Below, one piece after another: positions 25,419 to 33,962 of a stretch of 64,000 nucleotides of DNA. How positions within the stretch are numbered: the first letter of the stretch is position 1; each line of letters opens with the position of its first letter. The stretch covers positions 4,504,001 to 4,568,000 of the forward strand of contig NZ_CP011801.1 in NCBI RefSeq assembly GCF_001273775.1. Direction: 5' to 3'. The DNA is from Nitrospira moscoviensis. Lineage in GTDB: Bacteria > Nitrospirota > Nitrospiria > Nitrospirales > Nitrospiraceae. The position numbers and the translations under genes were made by a program. The notes beneath the pieces are model-generated. The model did no database searches, was not told where the DNA came from, and was given only the letters and a program-made list of their open reading frames with translations.

Positions 25419-25446
25419 GTTAACCGGAAGTTAATGTGCCAGTAAC
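25419..25446 (+). promoter_or_regulatory. TAAC-core 11-bp direct repeat (3 units)
   Basis: GTTAAC (25419), GTTAAT (25430) and AGTAAC (25441) start exactly 11 bp apart in the orientation of the gene at 25506 and end 60 bp before it. The layout matches three-unit boxes of OmpR/PhoB-type activators. Confidence 0.6.
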
Positions 25447-25505
25447 GATCGCGTGACGCCGCCAAGGCTATTCTCGCGCCGCTTTTTCAATTTGAAGGAG
25501 GGCAC

Positions 25506-26300
25506 TTGTTTCCTCGCCTGCGCGGTGCATGCCGGTTCTTGATCCTGGCAACCTTATTGACCTTCACGGCGGTCTTGCCGGCTCATGCCGAATGGTATGT
25601 CGCCGGGTATGGCGGGCTCACCACCGGAGGAGATATCCGCAACGTGACCATGCCCGATTACGGCTTGCGTCTCGCCCAGATTCAATTCCCGAGCGTGCTG
25701 AATCCTGTGACCGGTGACTCTCTCACTCAGAATTTCAAGGCGTCGGACCTCTCGCTCTCCAATTCCTTGCTCTTTGGGGCGAAAGCCGGCTACTTTTTCA
25801 GCGATCAAGGATTGTCCTGGCTCGGGGTCGAGCTGGACGCCTTCACGTCCAAGCCGGACATCAAGCGAACCACTGTGTCCACCGCGCACGATATTACATT
25901 CGTGCCGGGCGACACGACGGAGTGTTTCAACCTGGGAACCCGCTGTCCGCAGACCGTGAACAACAAGGGCACTCTCAACGTGGAGGAGACTTCCTTGCGG
26001 GTAACGGTGGTGAGCGCCAACGTGATCGTGCGCTACCCGGGCGCGTTCCTACAGCCCTATGTCGGCGCGGGAGCGGGAGCGTTCTACTTCCAGTCGTCCA
26101 GCGGCACGTTCCAAGGCCGCCAGATCGTACCGGGACTGAACGTGCTGGCGGGGCTGAAGCTGCTCGTGTCCGACGAATGGGGCCTCTTCGCCGAAGGCCG
26201 TTACAATCTGGCCAACCTCAGCAATTTCGATCCCACGTTTGGCTTGAGCGGGACGTATAGTATCTTCCATTTCGTCGGCGGCATCGCGTATCACTTTTAG
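25506..26300 (+). CDS. outer-membrane beta-barrel protein
   Basis: A 264-residue exported protein. The signal peptide ends at PAHA|EWYVAGYGG, and the mature part has alternating hydrophobic and aromatic strands (WYVAGYGGLTTGG, LLFGAKAGYFF, PYVGAGAGAFYF, WGLFAEGRYNLANL), ending in HFVGGIAYHF with a C-terminal Phe. This is the pattern of eight-stranded OmpA/OmpW-like barrels. A disulfide pair may form at CFNLGTRC. The start is TTG at 25506, supported by GAAGGAGGG five nt upstream. A three-unit TAAC repeat lies 60 bp before the start. The function is unknown. Confidence 0.85.
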   Translation: MFPRLRGACRFLILATLLTFTAVLPAHAEWYVAGYGGLTTGGDIRNVTMPDYGLRLAQIQFPSVLNPVTGDSLTQNFKASDLSLSNSLLFGAKAGYFFSDQGLSWLGVELDAFTSKPDIKRTTVSTAHDITFVPGDTTECFNLGTRCPQTVNNKGTLNVEETSLRVTVVSANVIVRYPGAFLQPYVGAGAGAFYFQSSSGTFQGRQIVPGLNVLAGLKLLVSDEWGLFAEGRYNLANLSNFDPTFGLSGTYSIFHFVGGIAYHF

Positions 26301-26338
26301 CCCTCGCCGTTCATATCCTCCGCCCAATATTAGACGGT

Positions 26339-26366
26339 TTTAACTAAGGCCTAACGCGTCTTTAAC
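26339..26366 (+). promoter_or_regulatory. TAAC-core 11-bp direct repeat (3 units)
   Basis: TTTAAC (26339), CCTAAC (26350) and TTTAAC (26361) start exactly 11 bp apart, 67 bp before the zinc-ribbon gene. This is the cleanest of the five sites. Confidence 0.6.
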
Positions 26367-26432
26367 CTGCCGATGTTAGCTTCCTGCCAGACGGTTGGGC
26401 GGCGACTCATCGTTATGACGCGGAGGGGCACG

Positions 26433-26603
26433 ATGACTTGTCAAAAATGCAAGGGGCTGATGATCGAAGAGCGACAGCCGGAACTCTCGCCGGATATGGT
26501 CGGACACCGTTGCGTCAACTGCGGGCTGTTCGTCGATCCGCTCATCCAGCACAATCGGAAGAGCCACGCGCGGAGCCGCGAAGCGCTCGTCCAAGCCGTG
26601 TGA
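26433..26603 (+). CDS. small zinc-ribbon protein
   Basis: A 56-residue protein with two CxxC knuckles (CQKC near the start and CVNC in the middle), the layout of a compact zinc ribbon, followed by a basic, His/Arg-rich tail. The frame is open from 26373, but GGAGGGG lies 5 nt before the ATG at 26433, which begins MTCQKC, so this start is chosen. No domain beyond the ribbon is seen. It may be a small regulator or adaptor. A three-unit TAAC repeat upstream suggests shared control with the preceding barrel gene. Confidence 0.7.
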   Translation: MTCQKCKGLMIEERQPELSPDMVGHRCVNCGLFVDPLIQHNRKSHARSREALVQAV

Positions 26604-26680
26604 CGCAGCGCTCCCATCCGGCGTGACGCGGCGGGTGCCGCGGGGCCGGATCGGGCGGGTGGGGACGTCGCGCGCGTGGG

Positions 26681-27454
26681 TCAGATCGAAAACTCGGCCC
26701 AGAGAAACGTATGGTCTGACGGGTCTTTCGCTCGCCGCGGCTCGACGTCCACCTCCACCCGCACACAGCGCTCCGCCAGCGGTGCCGTCGCCAGGATATG
26801 GTCGATGCGCCAGCCTTTGTTCGCCTCCAACGAGCTCGGCGCCCGGTAATCCCAAAAGGTATATTGCTGTCGATCCGGATAGAGCCGGATGAAGACGTCC
26901 TGCCAGCCCCACGCTAAGACCTGCTCGTAAGCCTTTCGTGCATCCTCGTGATAGCAGACGTGCTTGAGGTGTTTCTCCGGGCTGTGGACGTCGATCGGAC
27001 GCGGCGCGACGTTCATGTCCCCGCACCAGAGCGCCGGCGCGTCCGGCGAAAGGTGCTTGTCACAATACCGCCGGAGCCGCTCGTACCATCCCAGCTTGTA
27101 GGCGTATTTCGGCGACGTGATCTCGTAGCCTTGCGGGACGTAGGTATTGATAATCGGCAGGCCGCCGATCACCACCCGCAGCAGCCGGGCCTCGTCGGGA
27201 TCCCCGCCGTCGTCGAATCCGTGAAAGACCGCTTCGGGCTTCTTGCGGCTGAGCACCGCGACGCCGTTGTACGATTTCATCCCGCGATACGTGATCTCGT
27301 AGCCGCATGACGCCAGCGCGAGCAGCGGAAACTCGCTATCCTGCACTTTGGTTTCCTGGAGACACAGCACGTCCGGCCGGTGGCGTTCCAGCCAGTCGGC
27401 CACGATGCCGACACGCTTCCGCAGGGAGTTGACGTTGAAGGTGGCGATTTTCAT
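26681..27454 (-). CDS. xth: exodeoxyribonuclease III
   Basis: A 257-residue EEP-fold nuclease. MKIATFNVNSLRKR begins the fold, LCLQETK has the metal-binding Glu, and INTYVPQG, WCGDMNVAP and the end WRIDHILAT... DPSDHTFLWAEF with the catalytic His complete the family set. It removes nucleotides from 3' ends and cuts at abasic sites in base-excision repair. The length is typical of the XthA family. It is a single gene convergent with the zinc-ribbon gene. Confidence 0.95.
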   Translation of the reverse strand: MKIATFNVNSLRKRVGIVADWLERHRPDVLCLQETKVQDSEFPLLALASCGYEITYRGMKSYNGVAVLSRKKPEAVFHGFDDGGDPDEARLLRVVIGGLPIINTYVPQGYEITSPKYAYKLGWYERLRRYCDKHLSPDAPALWCGDMNVAPRPIDVHSPEKHLKHVCYHEDARKAYEQVLAWGWQDVFIRLYPDRQQYTFWDYRAPSSLEANKGWRIDHILATAPLAERCVRVEVDVEPRRAKDPSDHTFLWAEFSI

Positions 27455-27524
27455 GGAGCGCCGCGCGCCGGCGGATGCTAACAGATGACGGGAAGGGGCA
27501 CAAGGCGGACGCGCCCCGGACGGA

Positions 27525-28382
27525 TCAGCCGGCGGGTTTGTCCAGATGGTGTAGATAGCGGCGCAGGATGGCCTGCTCCACGCGGGAGCGCCCGCGGTCG
27601 GGCGCGGGAAAGCGGAGCACGAGATGCATCTTGCCGGGCTCCGGCAGTTGAATCGTGATGCGCGGCTCCGGCGACGGGGCTTCGAGCAGATTCGTCTGCT
27701 CCAAGAGTTTCATCTGGCGCGCCGCCTCCTCCATGAACGGCGCGCATTCGGTCTTCGCGGCGTCGAGCAGCGCCTGTTCCGCCCTGTGCCAAGGCTCATC
27801 CGCGCCGAGCGGAACGACGAGCGTATAGAGCCCGAATTCCTGGCCGGGATTTTCTTTCACCAAGGCGTTCGTGAACAACAGGCTGTTGGGAAACACCGTG
27901 ATGCGCCCCGTATAGAGATGCGCCGACTGGCCGGGCCCGATTTCGAGCAGCTTCGTGGCGAACATGTCGTGATCCAACACGACGCCGCGATGCCCGGCGA
28001 TCTGAATCCGATCCCCGACCGAGTAGACCTTTCCTCCCACCCGCAGCGCGGCGCCGCTCCAACAGAGAATCAGCTCCTTGGTCGCGAGGACCAGGGCCGC
28101 CGCCAGCGCGACGAGCGAGACGGCGAAGGCTTGGAGCTCGTGCGCCCAAATGACGACCAGGCCGAGGAGAAAGGCGAAGAGGATCGAGTTTCTGGTCGTG
28201 ACCACCCAGCGCCGTTTCGACTCCATCGAGAGCGCCGCATTGCGCGCGATCCACCGGACGACCAGCGCCCGGATGATCAGCAGCGAGACGAGCAGAATCA
28301 GCGACTTGATGCCGTCCAACATCACCGAGCTGTCGATCTGAACCCATCCGCTCGTCGTCATCCGCGCCCTCGCCGGCTCCAT
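27525..28382 (-). CDS. MscS family mechanosensitive channel
   Basis: A 285-residue small-conductance channel with two to three helices in the first 105 residues, then the pore-lining helix (VALAAALVLATKELI) running into the cytoplasmic beta domain. That domain has GDRIQIAGHRGVVLDHDMFATKLLEI and the FPNSLLF loop characteristic of MscS. The C-terminal alpha/beta vestibule is present. It would open on membrane tension to relieve osmotic shock. An alternative start at the ATG eight codons in cannot be excluded. Confidence 0.9.
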   Translation of the reverse strand: MEPARARMTTSGWVQIDSSVMLDGIKSLILLVSLLIIRALVVRWIARNAALSMESKRRWVVTTRNSILFAFLLGLVVIWAHELQAFAVSLVALAAALVLATKELILCWSGAALRVGGKVYSVGDRIQIAGHRGVVLDHDMFATKLLEIGPGQSAHLYTGRITVFPNSLLFTNALVKENPGQEFGLYTLVVPLGADEPWHRAEQALLDAAKTECAPFMEEAARQMKLLEQTNLLEAPSPEPRITIQLPEPGKMHLVLRFPAPDRGRSRVEQAILRRYLHHLDKPAG

Positions 28383-28444
28383 CCTGCTCGGTTAAGGTTC
28401 ATCCGCCGTCATCCGATACAGCATCCGGCCCTACAGAGGAACCC

Positions 28445-29986
28445 ATGTCCACTTCGCCCTCGACATCCGAGTCGGCCTTGGCCGACTCGATCCGACCGCG
28501 TCTGCACCGTTCGCTTCAACCGCTGTTCGACCACGGCAACCCTTGCTTACCAGCCCTCGAGAAAACCTGCCAGAAAATTCTGAGTCTCGCGGGCGGCCTG
28601 ACGGGCGCCGACCGCCTCGCGCAACTCGTGAGCCGCGATCCCGGCCTGGCGTGTAAAGTGCTGCAGGTGTCGAACAGCATCGCGTACAGCCCGCAGCAAG
28701 TGATCACGTCCGTTCCGCATGCCGTCACCTGGCTGGGTCTCGACACGGTCCGCTCCATCGTCGCGGCCGCGCAGCTCGTCGAGCAATTGCACGAATGGCC
28801 GGAGCGGCGGCGGATTCTCAGCGGCGTCATCGCGCGGGCGCTCGTCGCCGCCGCGCACGCCAACGAGCTCGGGCTGGCCGTCGACTATCCCTCGCCGGGC
28901 CAACTGTTCAGCTGCGCCCTGCTGTACGCGGTCGGCGATCTCGCGGTGGCGCATCAGGCGCCCGATCTTTATCGCGCGCTGCGCGGCATTCCCCAGCGGG
29001 CGCGCACCCAGGCGGCCCGCATCATGGAAGAAACCGAGCTCCTCGGCGTCCCGAAGCACCGGCTCGCGCAGGCCCTCGCGCAGCTGTGGGGCTTGCCTCC
29101 TTATCTCGTGGAGCTCTATGCCGACGGCGAGCCGGCGGAGGGCCGCTGGCACACCGGCAGACACTCGTTGAAGGGGCTGGTGGTCGGATCGGCGCTGTTG
29201 GTGGATGCGATGGCCGGCCCCTCCTCGCCCACCGCGGTGGAGGCGGCGAAACGCCCGCTGTTGATCGGTACCGGATTGCCCGGCCATCTGTTCGGCGAGA
29301 TCCTGATGCGCGCGCTCGACCGGGGAAAACAGCTGGTGCGCGCGGCCGGGTTATCGTTCGACCTGTCCGGCGAGGACGAGCCGGCGCCCGGCGGCCGGGC
29401 GCCGGCGGCGGCGCCGGAGCCGATTCCCGCTGCGCCAGCGGCTCCGGCGCAGCGCGGGCCGTCGGCGATCGAAACGAATCCATTGGAGACCCTGCAGTCG
29501 CTCCAGGCGGCGCTCCGCGAGGCCAAGGATCTGAATACGCTCCTCGGCACGCTGGTCCGCGCACTGCACCGCGACGCAGGCTTTGCCCGCGTGGCCCTAT
29601 GCCTGTTGAATCCGCATGACAGCAACCAGCTCGTCGGCCGCCTCCTGTTGGGCGTCGATCCGCCGGCCGCCCATCTCCACTGCCTGTCCGGCTCGCTGAG
29701 CGACGACCACCCGTATTTTCTCAATTTGCTGAAAGCCGCGGAGCCCTGCTTGATCGAGGATTTTACGACGCCGATGAGCGTCCCGGTGAATCCGGCGTTC
29801 CTCCGGCTGTGGAATCCCGGCTCGGGCATCGTGGCGCCACTGCGCATCGGCCATCGCCCGATCGGCATGATCTACTGCGACAGCGGGCCGCTGCCCAACC
29901 AGGTCAGATCGAGCGACTACCAGGCGTTCCAACTGTTCTTCAATCAAACCACCTTGAGTATGAATCGGCTGGCGGGCCTGCTCTGA
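28445..29986 (+). CDS. HDOD-GAF signalling protein
   Basis: A 513-residue cytoplasmic protein. The N-terminal HDOD domain (about 25-240) contains LAQLVSRDPGLACKVLQVSNSIAY and ITSVPHAVTWLGLDTVRSIVAAAQL. HDOD domains are HD-like but non-catalytic and act in signalling. A Pro/Ala-rich linker (about 315-345) joins it to a C-terminal GAF-like domain (about 350-510) that ends PLRIGHRPIGMIYCDSGPL, the typical last GAF strand. It probably senses a ligand and relays it by protein contacts. AGAGGAACCC precedes the ATG. It is divergent from the MscS gene. Confidence 0.9.
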   Translation: MSTSPSTSESALADSIRPRLHRSLQPLFDHGNPCLPALEKTCQKILSLAGGLTGADRLAQLVSRDPGLACKVLQVSNSIAYSPQQVITSVPHAVTWLGLDTVRSIVAAAQLVEQLHEWPERRRILSGVIARALVAAAHANELGLAVDYPSPGQLFSCALLYAVGDLAVAHQAPDLYRALRGIPQRARTQAARIMEETELLGVPKHRLAQALAQLWGLPPYLVELYADGEPAEGRWHTGRHSLKGLVVGSALLVDAMAGPSSPTAVEAAKRPLLIGTGLPGHLFGEILMRALDRGKQLVRAAGLSFDLSGEDEPAPGGRAPAAAPEPIPAAPAAPAQRGPSAIETNPLETLQSLQAALREAKDLNTLLGTLVRALHRDAGFARVALCLLNPHDSNQLVGRLLLGVDPPAAHLHCLSGSLSDDHPYFLNLLKAAEPCLIEDFTTPMSVPVNPAFLRLWNPGSGIVAPLRIGHRPIGMIYCDSGPLPNQVRSSDYQAFQLFFNQTTLSMNRLAGLL

Positions 29987-30011
29987 CGGAGTGCTTCGCT
30001 CGCGCAGCGCT

Positions 30012-30449
30012 CTATTTCGCGGTCAGCGTATCTCGTGTTCCCGGCACGCATTCCTCACGCTTCCAGTGTTTCAACACCTTCTCTTCGTTGAACGTCAGGG
30101 TGTAGCGGTAACAATAGAGCGTCGGCTTCGGGCCCTCCTGGTTCTTGCTCATCAGTGCGCTCACGGATTGTGAGGCGTCGGCGAGAAACGCCGGATTCCA
30201 CGGATCCAATTCCTTGTCGCTGAGCGCGAAGCGGTAGGTCCACACCGTGTCTCCGCCGAGCGCCGGGGTCTTCGCGGTATGCGGGGGGCCCAGCTTCTCG
30301 CGGACGTCGTCCTGGCTCAAGCGATTGAGGCCTTTCTTGAAATAACCGTCCCGCCACGGTGCGCTGCAGCCGGCCTGGAGGAGGCCGATCGCAACGGCCA
30401 GGCACAGCGCCGACATGAAGACTCGCGCCGCCTGTCTCGGGAATCTCAT
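30012..30449 (-). CDS. small lipoprotein of unknown function
   Basis: A 145-residue lipoprotein with a signal peptide ending in LLQAGC, where Cys is the lipidation site. The mature part includes KGLNRLSQDDVREKLGPP, a short motif recalling the start of SmpA/OmlA-like outer-membrane lipoproteins, and DTVWTYRFALSDKELDPW. The ATG at 30449 overlaps the stop of the upstream small membrane protein, so the two are coupled. Assignment to a named family is uncertain. Confidence 0.7.
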   Translation of the reverse strand: MRFPRQAARVFMSALCLAVAIGLLQAGCSAPWRDGYFKKGLNRLSQDDVREKLGPPHTAKTPALGGDTVWTYRFALSDKELDPWNPAFLADASQSVSALMSKNQEGPKPTLYCYRYTLTFNEEKVLKHWKREECVPGTRDTLTAK

Positions 30450-30673
30450 GATCCGGAATTGAGCTGCTGCATCCGCTTGATGGAACAGTACAAGGCATAG
30501 CCTTGGGCCAGCATGCCGGTGACGAGCAGTCCCAACGCGGTCTGGAGCCAATGGGAAGAGGGATGGTCGAGGCCGTACATGCCGATGACGAAGCCGAGCG
30601 CGATCGCGAGGACCCCGGCGGACCGGGCGATGAGGGCGTTCATCCGCCAGTTTCTTGGGGAGGGTTCTTGCAT
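30446..30673 (-). CDS. small membrane protein of unknown function
   Basis: A 75-residue protein with two predicted membrane helices (ARSAGVLAIALGFVIGMYGL and LQTALGLLVTGMLAQGYALY). It ends in an ATGA overlap with the lipoprotein gene that follows. An internal ATG at 30643 could be the true start. No family was recognised; probably inner-membrane. Confidence 0.6.
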   Translation of the reverse strand: MQEPSPRNWRMNALIARSAGVLAIALGFVIGMYGLDHPSSHWLQTALGLLVTGMLAQGYALYCSIKRMQQLNSGS

Positions 30674-30715
30674 AGCCACGGTACCGGCTACGCTACACCG
30701 GCCCCCTCGCTCAGT

Positions 30716-31396
30716 TCAACTCCGTTTCGTTCGTACGTCATAGGCCCGAGTCTCCAGGCGGGCGGCTTCCTCGTCCCGTTGCAATTTCCGCAGCACGCCG
30801 GCCAGTTCCTCCAGGCTCTTGGCCAGGTCGGGATGCGCCGGTCCCAGCGTCTTCTCGCGGATGGCCAGGGCCCGCCGGTACAGCGGCTCCGCCTTTTCCG
30901 GCTGCCCTTGAGAGACGTACACGAGACCCAGATTGTGCAGCGTCAAGGCGACGTCCGGATGCTCCGGGCCGTGCAGCCGTTCCTTGATCGTCAAGGCCCG
31001 GCTCAGGAGCTGCTCCGCCTGCGCATATTGCCCGTGCATGCGGTGCAGCACGCCCAGATTGTTCAATGTCGCCGCCACATCGGCATGGGTTTCTCCGTGG
31101 GCGTCCTGGTAGATCTTGAGCGCCTGGAGATAGACCGGCTCGGCTTCGACGTACTTGCCTTGCGCCGCCAGCGCCTGCGCTTCGCGGGAGAGCGCCACGC
31201 CGACCTGCCGCTGATGCCGCCCGAATTCCTGTTCCGCTTTGCTCACGGCGTCGGCGAAGATCGCCTCCGCTTCGGCGTACCGCCCTCGCTGCATGGCCTG
31301 TTCACCGGCCGCCATGGCCGACTCCCAGGATTGCTGCCGGCAGGCGGTGAGCGCGCTCAAGACGAACAGGGCCAGGAGAAGTCGCCCTCGCATCAT
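30716..31396 (-). CDS. tetratricopeptide-repeat lipoprotein
   Basis: A 226-residue lipoprotein. Its signal peptide ends LTAC, with Cys19 for lipid attachment. Four to five TPR/kinesin-light-chain-type repeats follow (AEAEAIFADAVSKAEQEFG; AEPVYLQALKIYQDAHGETH; AEQLLSRALTIKERLHGPEH; AEPLYRRALAIREKTLGPAH). Such proteins are protein-interaction scaffolds. The ATG at 31396 overlaps the stop of the flavoprotein reductase gene. Location: periplasmic face of inner or outer membrane. Confidence 0.88.
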   Translation of the reverse strand: MMRGRLLLALFVLSALTACRQQSWESAMAAGEQAMQRGRYAEAEAIFADAVSKAEQEFGRHQRQVGVALSREAQALAAQGKYVEAEPVYLQALKIYQDAHGETHADVAATLNNLGVLHRMHGQYAQAEQLLSRALTIKERLHGPEHPDVALTLHNLGLVYVSQGQPEKAEPLYRRALAIREKTLGPAHPDLAKSLEELAGVLRKLQRDEEAARLETRAYDVRTKRS

Positions 31397-32787
31397 GCTC
31401 GGCGCACCTGCTCGGCGAGCGATTCGGCCGGATACGTGAGGATCTCGGCGAGGGTCGGATGGTAATGCGGCATCCGCACGAGATCCTGCACCGTCCCATG
31501 ATAGTACATGACCGCGATCAGCTCATGGATCAACTCGCCCGCTTCCGGACCGACGACGGCGGCTCCCAGGAGGCGGCCGGTCTCCGGAGCGGCCAGCAGC
31601 TTGACGAAGCCCCGCGTCGATCCCAGGACCATCGCCTTGCCGTGATCCGCGAAGGGATAGGATGCGGTGAGATACGGAACGCCGCGCGCTCGGCAGGCCT
31701 TCTCGCTCAGCCCTACCACGGCGACTTGCGGATCGGTGAAGATGACTTCGGTGACGAGCCGATCGTCGAACTCCTTCGGCGGCCCGTGCGGATGACAGGC
31801 ATTGAAGCCCGCCAGCTCGCCCTGCTGGATGGCGATATGCACGATGTCGTACAAGTTCGTGACGTCCCCCACGGCGAAGATGTGCGGCTGCGACGTCCGT
31901 AGCGTCCCATCGACCACCACGCGGTCCTCGTCCACCTTCACGCCGGCCGCGCCGAGCTGTAAGCCGTCGATGTTCGGCCGGCGTCCGAGCGCCTGCAGCA
32001 TTTCCGCGCCGGTGACGCTCTTCGTCTCGCCCTGATGAAGGAACTCCACGGTCTTCGCCCGCCCGCCTCCGGACGCCCGGAGCAGGCTTACGCCGGTGAG
32101 GACCTCCATGCCGTCCTCGCGGAGGGCCTGCTCCAGGGTCGAGCCGATGTCATCGTCCAAATGGGACAGCACATGCAACGACCGCTGGAGCAGCGTCACC
32201 CGTGTCCCGATGCGCGAAAAGAATTGGCCGAGCTCCAGCCCCACCGGTCCGCCGCCCAGGACGATCAGCGAGTCCGGCTGCTCCCGGACATCGAGGAGTT
32301 CGTCACTCGTCAGATAGCCGGCTTCGCGCAAACCCGGAATCGGCACGTCCCGTGGAATGGACCCGGTTGCAAGAATGAACGATCGGGCGGTGAGGTGCCG
32401 GGATCCGGCTTGGATGAGCTGCGGCGAGATGAAACGGGCGGCCGATTCGTACAGCGTGAACGCCGGGTCGCGGAGCTGCTGGATCCGATAGTCGGCGAAT
32501 TCCCGCACCAACGTGTTTTTCCGGTCGACGATCGCGCCCAGCCGGCTCCGTACCTCGACGGGCGCGAAGCCGAATTCGCCCGCGCGGCGCATCAGGGCGG
32601 CGACTTCGGCGGAGCGGAGGATCGTCTTCGTCGGCATGCAGCCGCGGAGGATGCAGAGCCCGCCCAGCGGACCGGGGTCGACGATCGCCACGTCGGCGCC
32701 GGAGTCTCGGGCCGTCCGCGCCGCGGCATAGCCGGCCGATCCGCCGCCGATGACGATCACATCATGAGAGATTGGCTGAGCTGCCAT
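31393..32787 (-). CDS. FAD-dependent pyridine nucleotide-disulfide oxidoreductase (dihydrolipoyl dehydrogenase / mercuric reductase-like)
   Basis: A 464-residue two-dinucleotide-fold flavoprotein. GGGSAGYAAA (14-23) binds FAD, the redox disulfide is C45-ILRG-C50, ILATGSIPRDVPIPG and GGGPVGLELGQFFSRIG form the NAD(P)H fold, FAVGDV is the second FAD contact, and HYHPTLAEIL at the C-terminus has the His-x4-Glu of the partner active site. CX4C spacing is normal for lipoamide dehydrogenases, but no 2-oxoacid dehydrogenase genes or MerA-type heavy-metal domain are present. The substrate is therefore unknown. Confidence 0.88.
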   Translation of the reverse strand: MAAQPISHDVIVIGGGSAGYAAARTARDSGADVAIVDPGPLGGLCILRGCMPTKTILRSAEVAALMRRAGEFGFAPVEVRSRLGAIVDRKNTLVREFADYRIQQLRDPAFTLYESAARFISPQLIQAGSRHLTARSFILATGSIPRDVPIPGLREAGYLTSDELLDVREQPDSLIVLGGGPVGLELGQFFSRIGTRVTLLQRSLHVLSHLDDDIGSTLEQALREDGMEVLTGVSLLRASGGGRAKTVEFLHQGETKSVTGAEMLQALGRRPNIDGLQLGAAGVKVDEDRVVVDGTLRTSQPHIFAVGDVTNLYDIVHIAIQQGELAGFNACHPHGPPKEFDDRLVTEVIFTDPQVAVVGLSEKACRARGVPYLTASYPFADHGKAMVLGSTRGFVKLLAAPETGRLLGAAVVGPEAGELIHELIAVMYYHGTVQDLVRMPHYHPTLAEILTYPAESLAEQVRRA

Positions 32788-32896
32788 CGGGAGCCGATCA
32801 TGTCACGCCGGCCCGGAGCCTTCAAGACGGGGCTGGCAAGACCGGGCTGGCCATCCCAGCGGCAGCCCATTAAGATGGGCCGGCAAGGAGAGCGCC

Positions 32897-33127
32897 ATGG
32901 CGATAGTCCCCGGCCGATATCGGCATTACAAAGGCGGCGAGTACGAAGTGATCGGCACCGCGCGGCATTCCGAAACGGAAGAGGAATTTGTGGTCTATCG
33001 CGCGCTGTATGGCGAACGAGGGCTCTGGATTCGTCCGGCGGCCCTGTTTCTTGAGCCGGTCATCGTAGCCGGGCAGGCGCGCCCGCGTTTTCAGCTGATG
33101 GCCGGCGACACCCCTCCGCCTCCCTGA
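32897..33127 (+). CDS. DUF1653 domain protein
   Basis: A 76-residue protein that is essentially one DUF1653 domain: GRYRHYKGGEYEVIGTARHSETEEEFVVYRALYGERGLWIRP is the conserved body. Function is not established. AAGGAGAG lies before the ATG at 32897. It is divergent from the flavoprotein gene and 57 nt upstream of the CBS gene. Confidence 0.88.
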   Translation: MAIVPGRYRHYKGGEYEVIGTARHSETEEEFVVYRALYGERGLWIRPAALFLEPVIVAGQARPRFQLMAGDTPPPP

Positions 33128-33184
33128 CGCTCGCCGCTTTAGGATTCCGCGCCATCGTCCGATACAGCCGCTGGGAGTGACAGC

Positions 33185-33931
33185 ATGGCCATTCACTTGG
33201 CGGTCAACGGCGTGGTCGAGAACTATCAGGTCCGGCCGGCCGGCCCGCGACCGGCGCGGATCGAATCGCTCGAGGCGCAGGGCGAGAAGACGGCTTCCGA
33301 CCGATCACGGCTCGCCGCGCACAGCGCCTATGAGCAACAGGCGCGCCAGGGCCACCATCCCAAGCCGGCACTGCTGGCCCGCGATCTCATGACGGCGCCG
33401 GTGGTCACGCTGCCCTCCGACAGCACGCTCGCCGAGGCCTGGGCGCTCATGCAGCGCCGGAAGTTCCGTCACGTTCCCGTCAGCTCCCTGCACGGAACGC
33501 TCGTGGGCCTGGTGTCCGATCGCGATCTCCTCCGCCACGCGCCCGGGCTTCTCGGCGCTTCCCCTGCCGGCCCGTCTGCTCATCGGAAGCTGGCCGACGT
33601 CATGACATCGCGCGTCATCTCGGCGACGCCGGTCACCGAGATCCGGGACATCGCGCGGGTGATGGTCGACGAGCGGATTCATGCCGTGCCGATCATCGAT
33701 TCCGCACGCCGCCCCATAGGGTCCTCACCACCCGCGATCTCCTGCGCGGCATCGCCGCCCCCGGCTCGCTGGAACTTTGGACTTAGCCCGCCTTTTAGGG
33801 ACGATCCTCCGGCCGGCACCCTGGGCCTTTCTTCCATCGCATCAATACCTTACCGCCGGACCCCGCAAAAGTTTCTCTCCCTTCGTAGGGATAGGCAGAA
33901 CCGCGTTCCGCTTATAGGCTGGTGGCGTTAG
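33185..33931 (+). CDS. CBS-domain protein, probable 3' frameshift
   Basis: The first 179 residues encode two CBS motifs: LLARDLMTAPVVTLPSD... LVGLVSDRDLLRH and LADVMTSRVISATPVTEIRDIARVMVDERIHAVPIID. After PIG (33719-33721, a GGG run) the frame departs from the family. One more G would give VLTTRDLLRGI, the normal end of the second CBS domain, with a stop at 33786. The open frame instead runs to 33931 through unrelated sequence. CBS pairs bind adenine nucleotides and regulate partners. The shift may be a sequencing error, a mutation, or a slippage site. Confidence 0.75.
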   Translation: MAIHLAVNGVVENYQVRPAGPRPARIESLEAQGEKTASDRSRLAAHSAYEQQARQGHHPKPALLARDLMTAPVVTLPSDSTLAEAWALMQRRKFRHVPVSSLHGTLVGLVSDRDLLRHAPGLLGASPAGPSAHRKLADVMTSRVISATPVTEIRDIARVMVDERIHAVPIIDSARRPIGSSPPAISCAASPPPARWNFGLSPPFRDDPPAGTLGLSSIASIPYRRTPQKFLSLRRDRQNRVPLIGWWR

Positions 33932-33962
33932 CCCACATCTCGTTCAGGAGTGAGAGGCGACG

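Noticed and set aside
30018..30046. A single CGTATCTCG unit near the end of the lipoprotein gene
   Set aside because: Only one half-unit, within coding sequence, without an inverted partner; not counted as a REP-like element.
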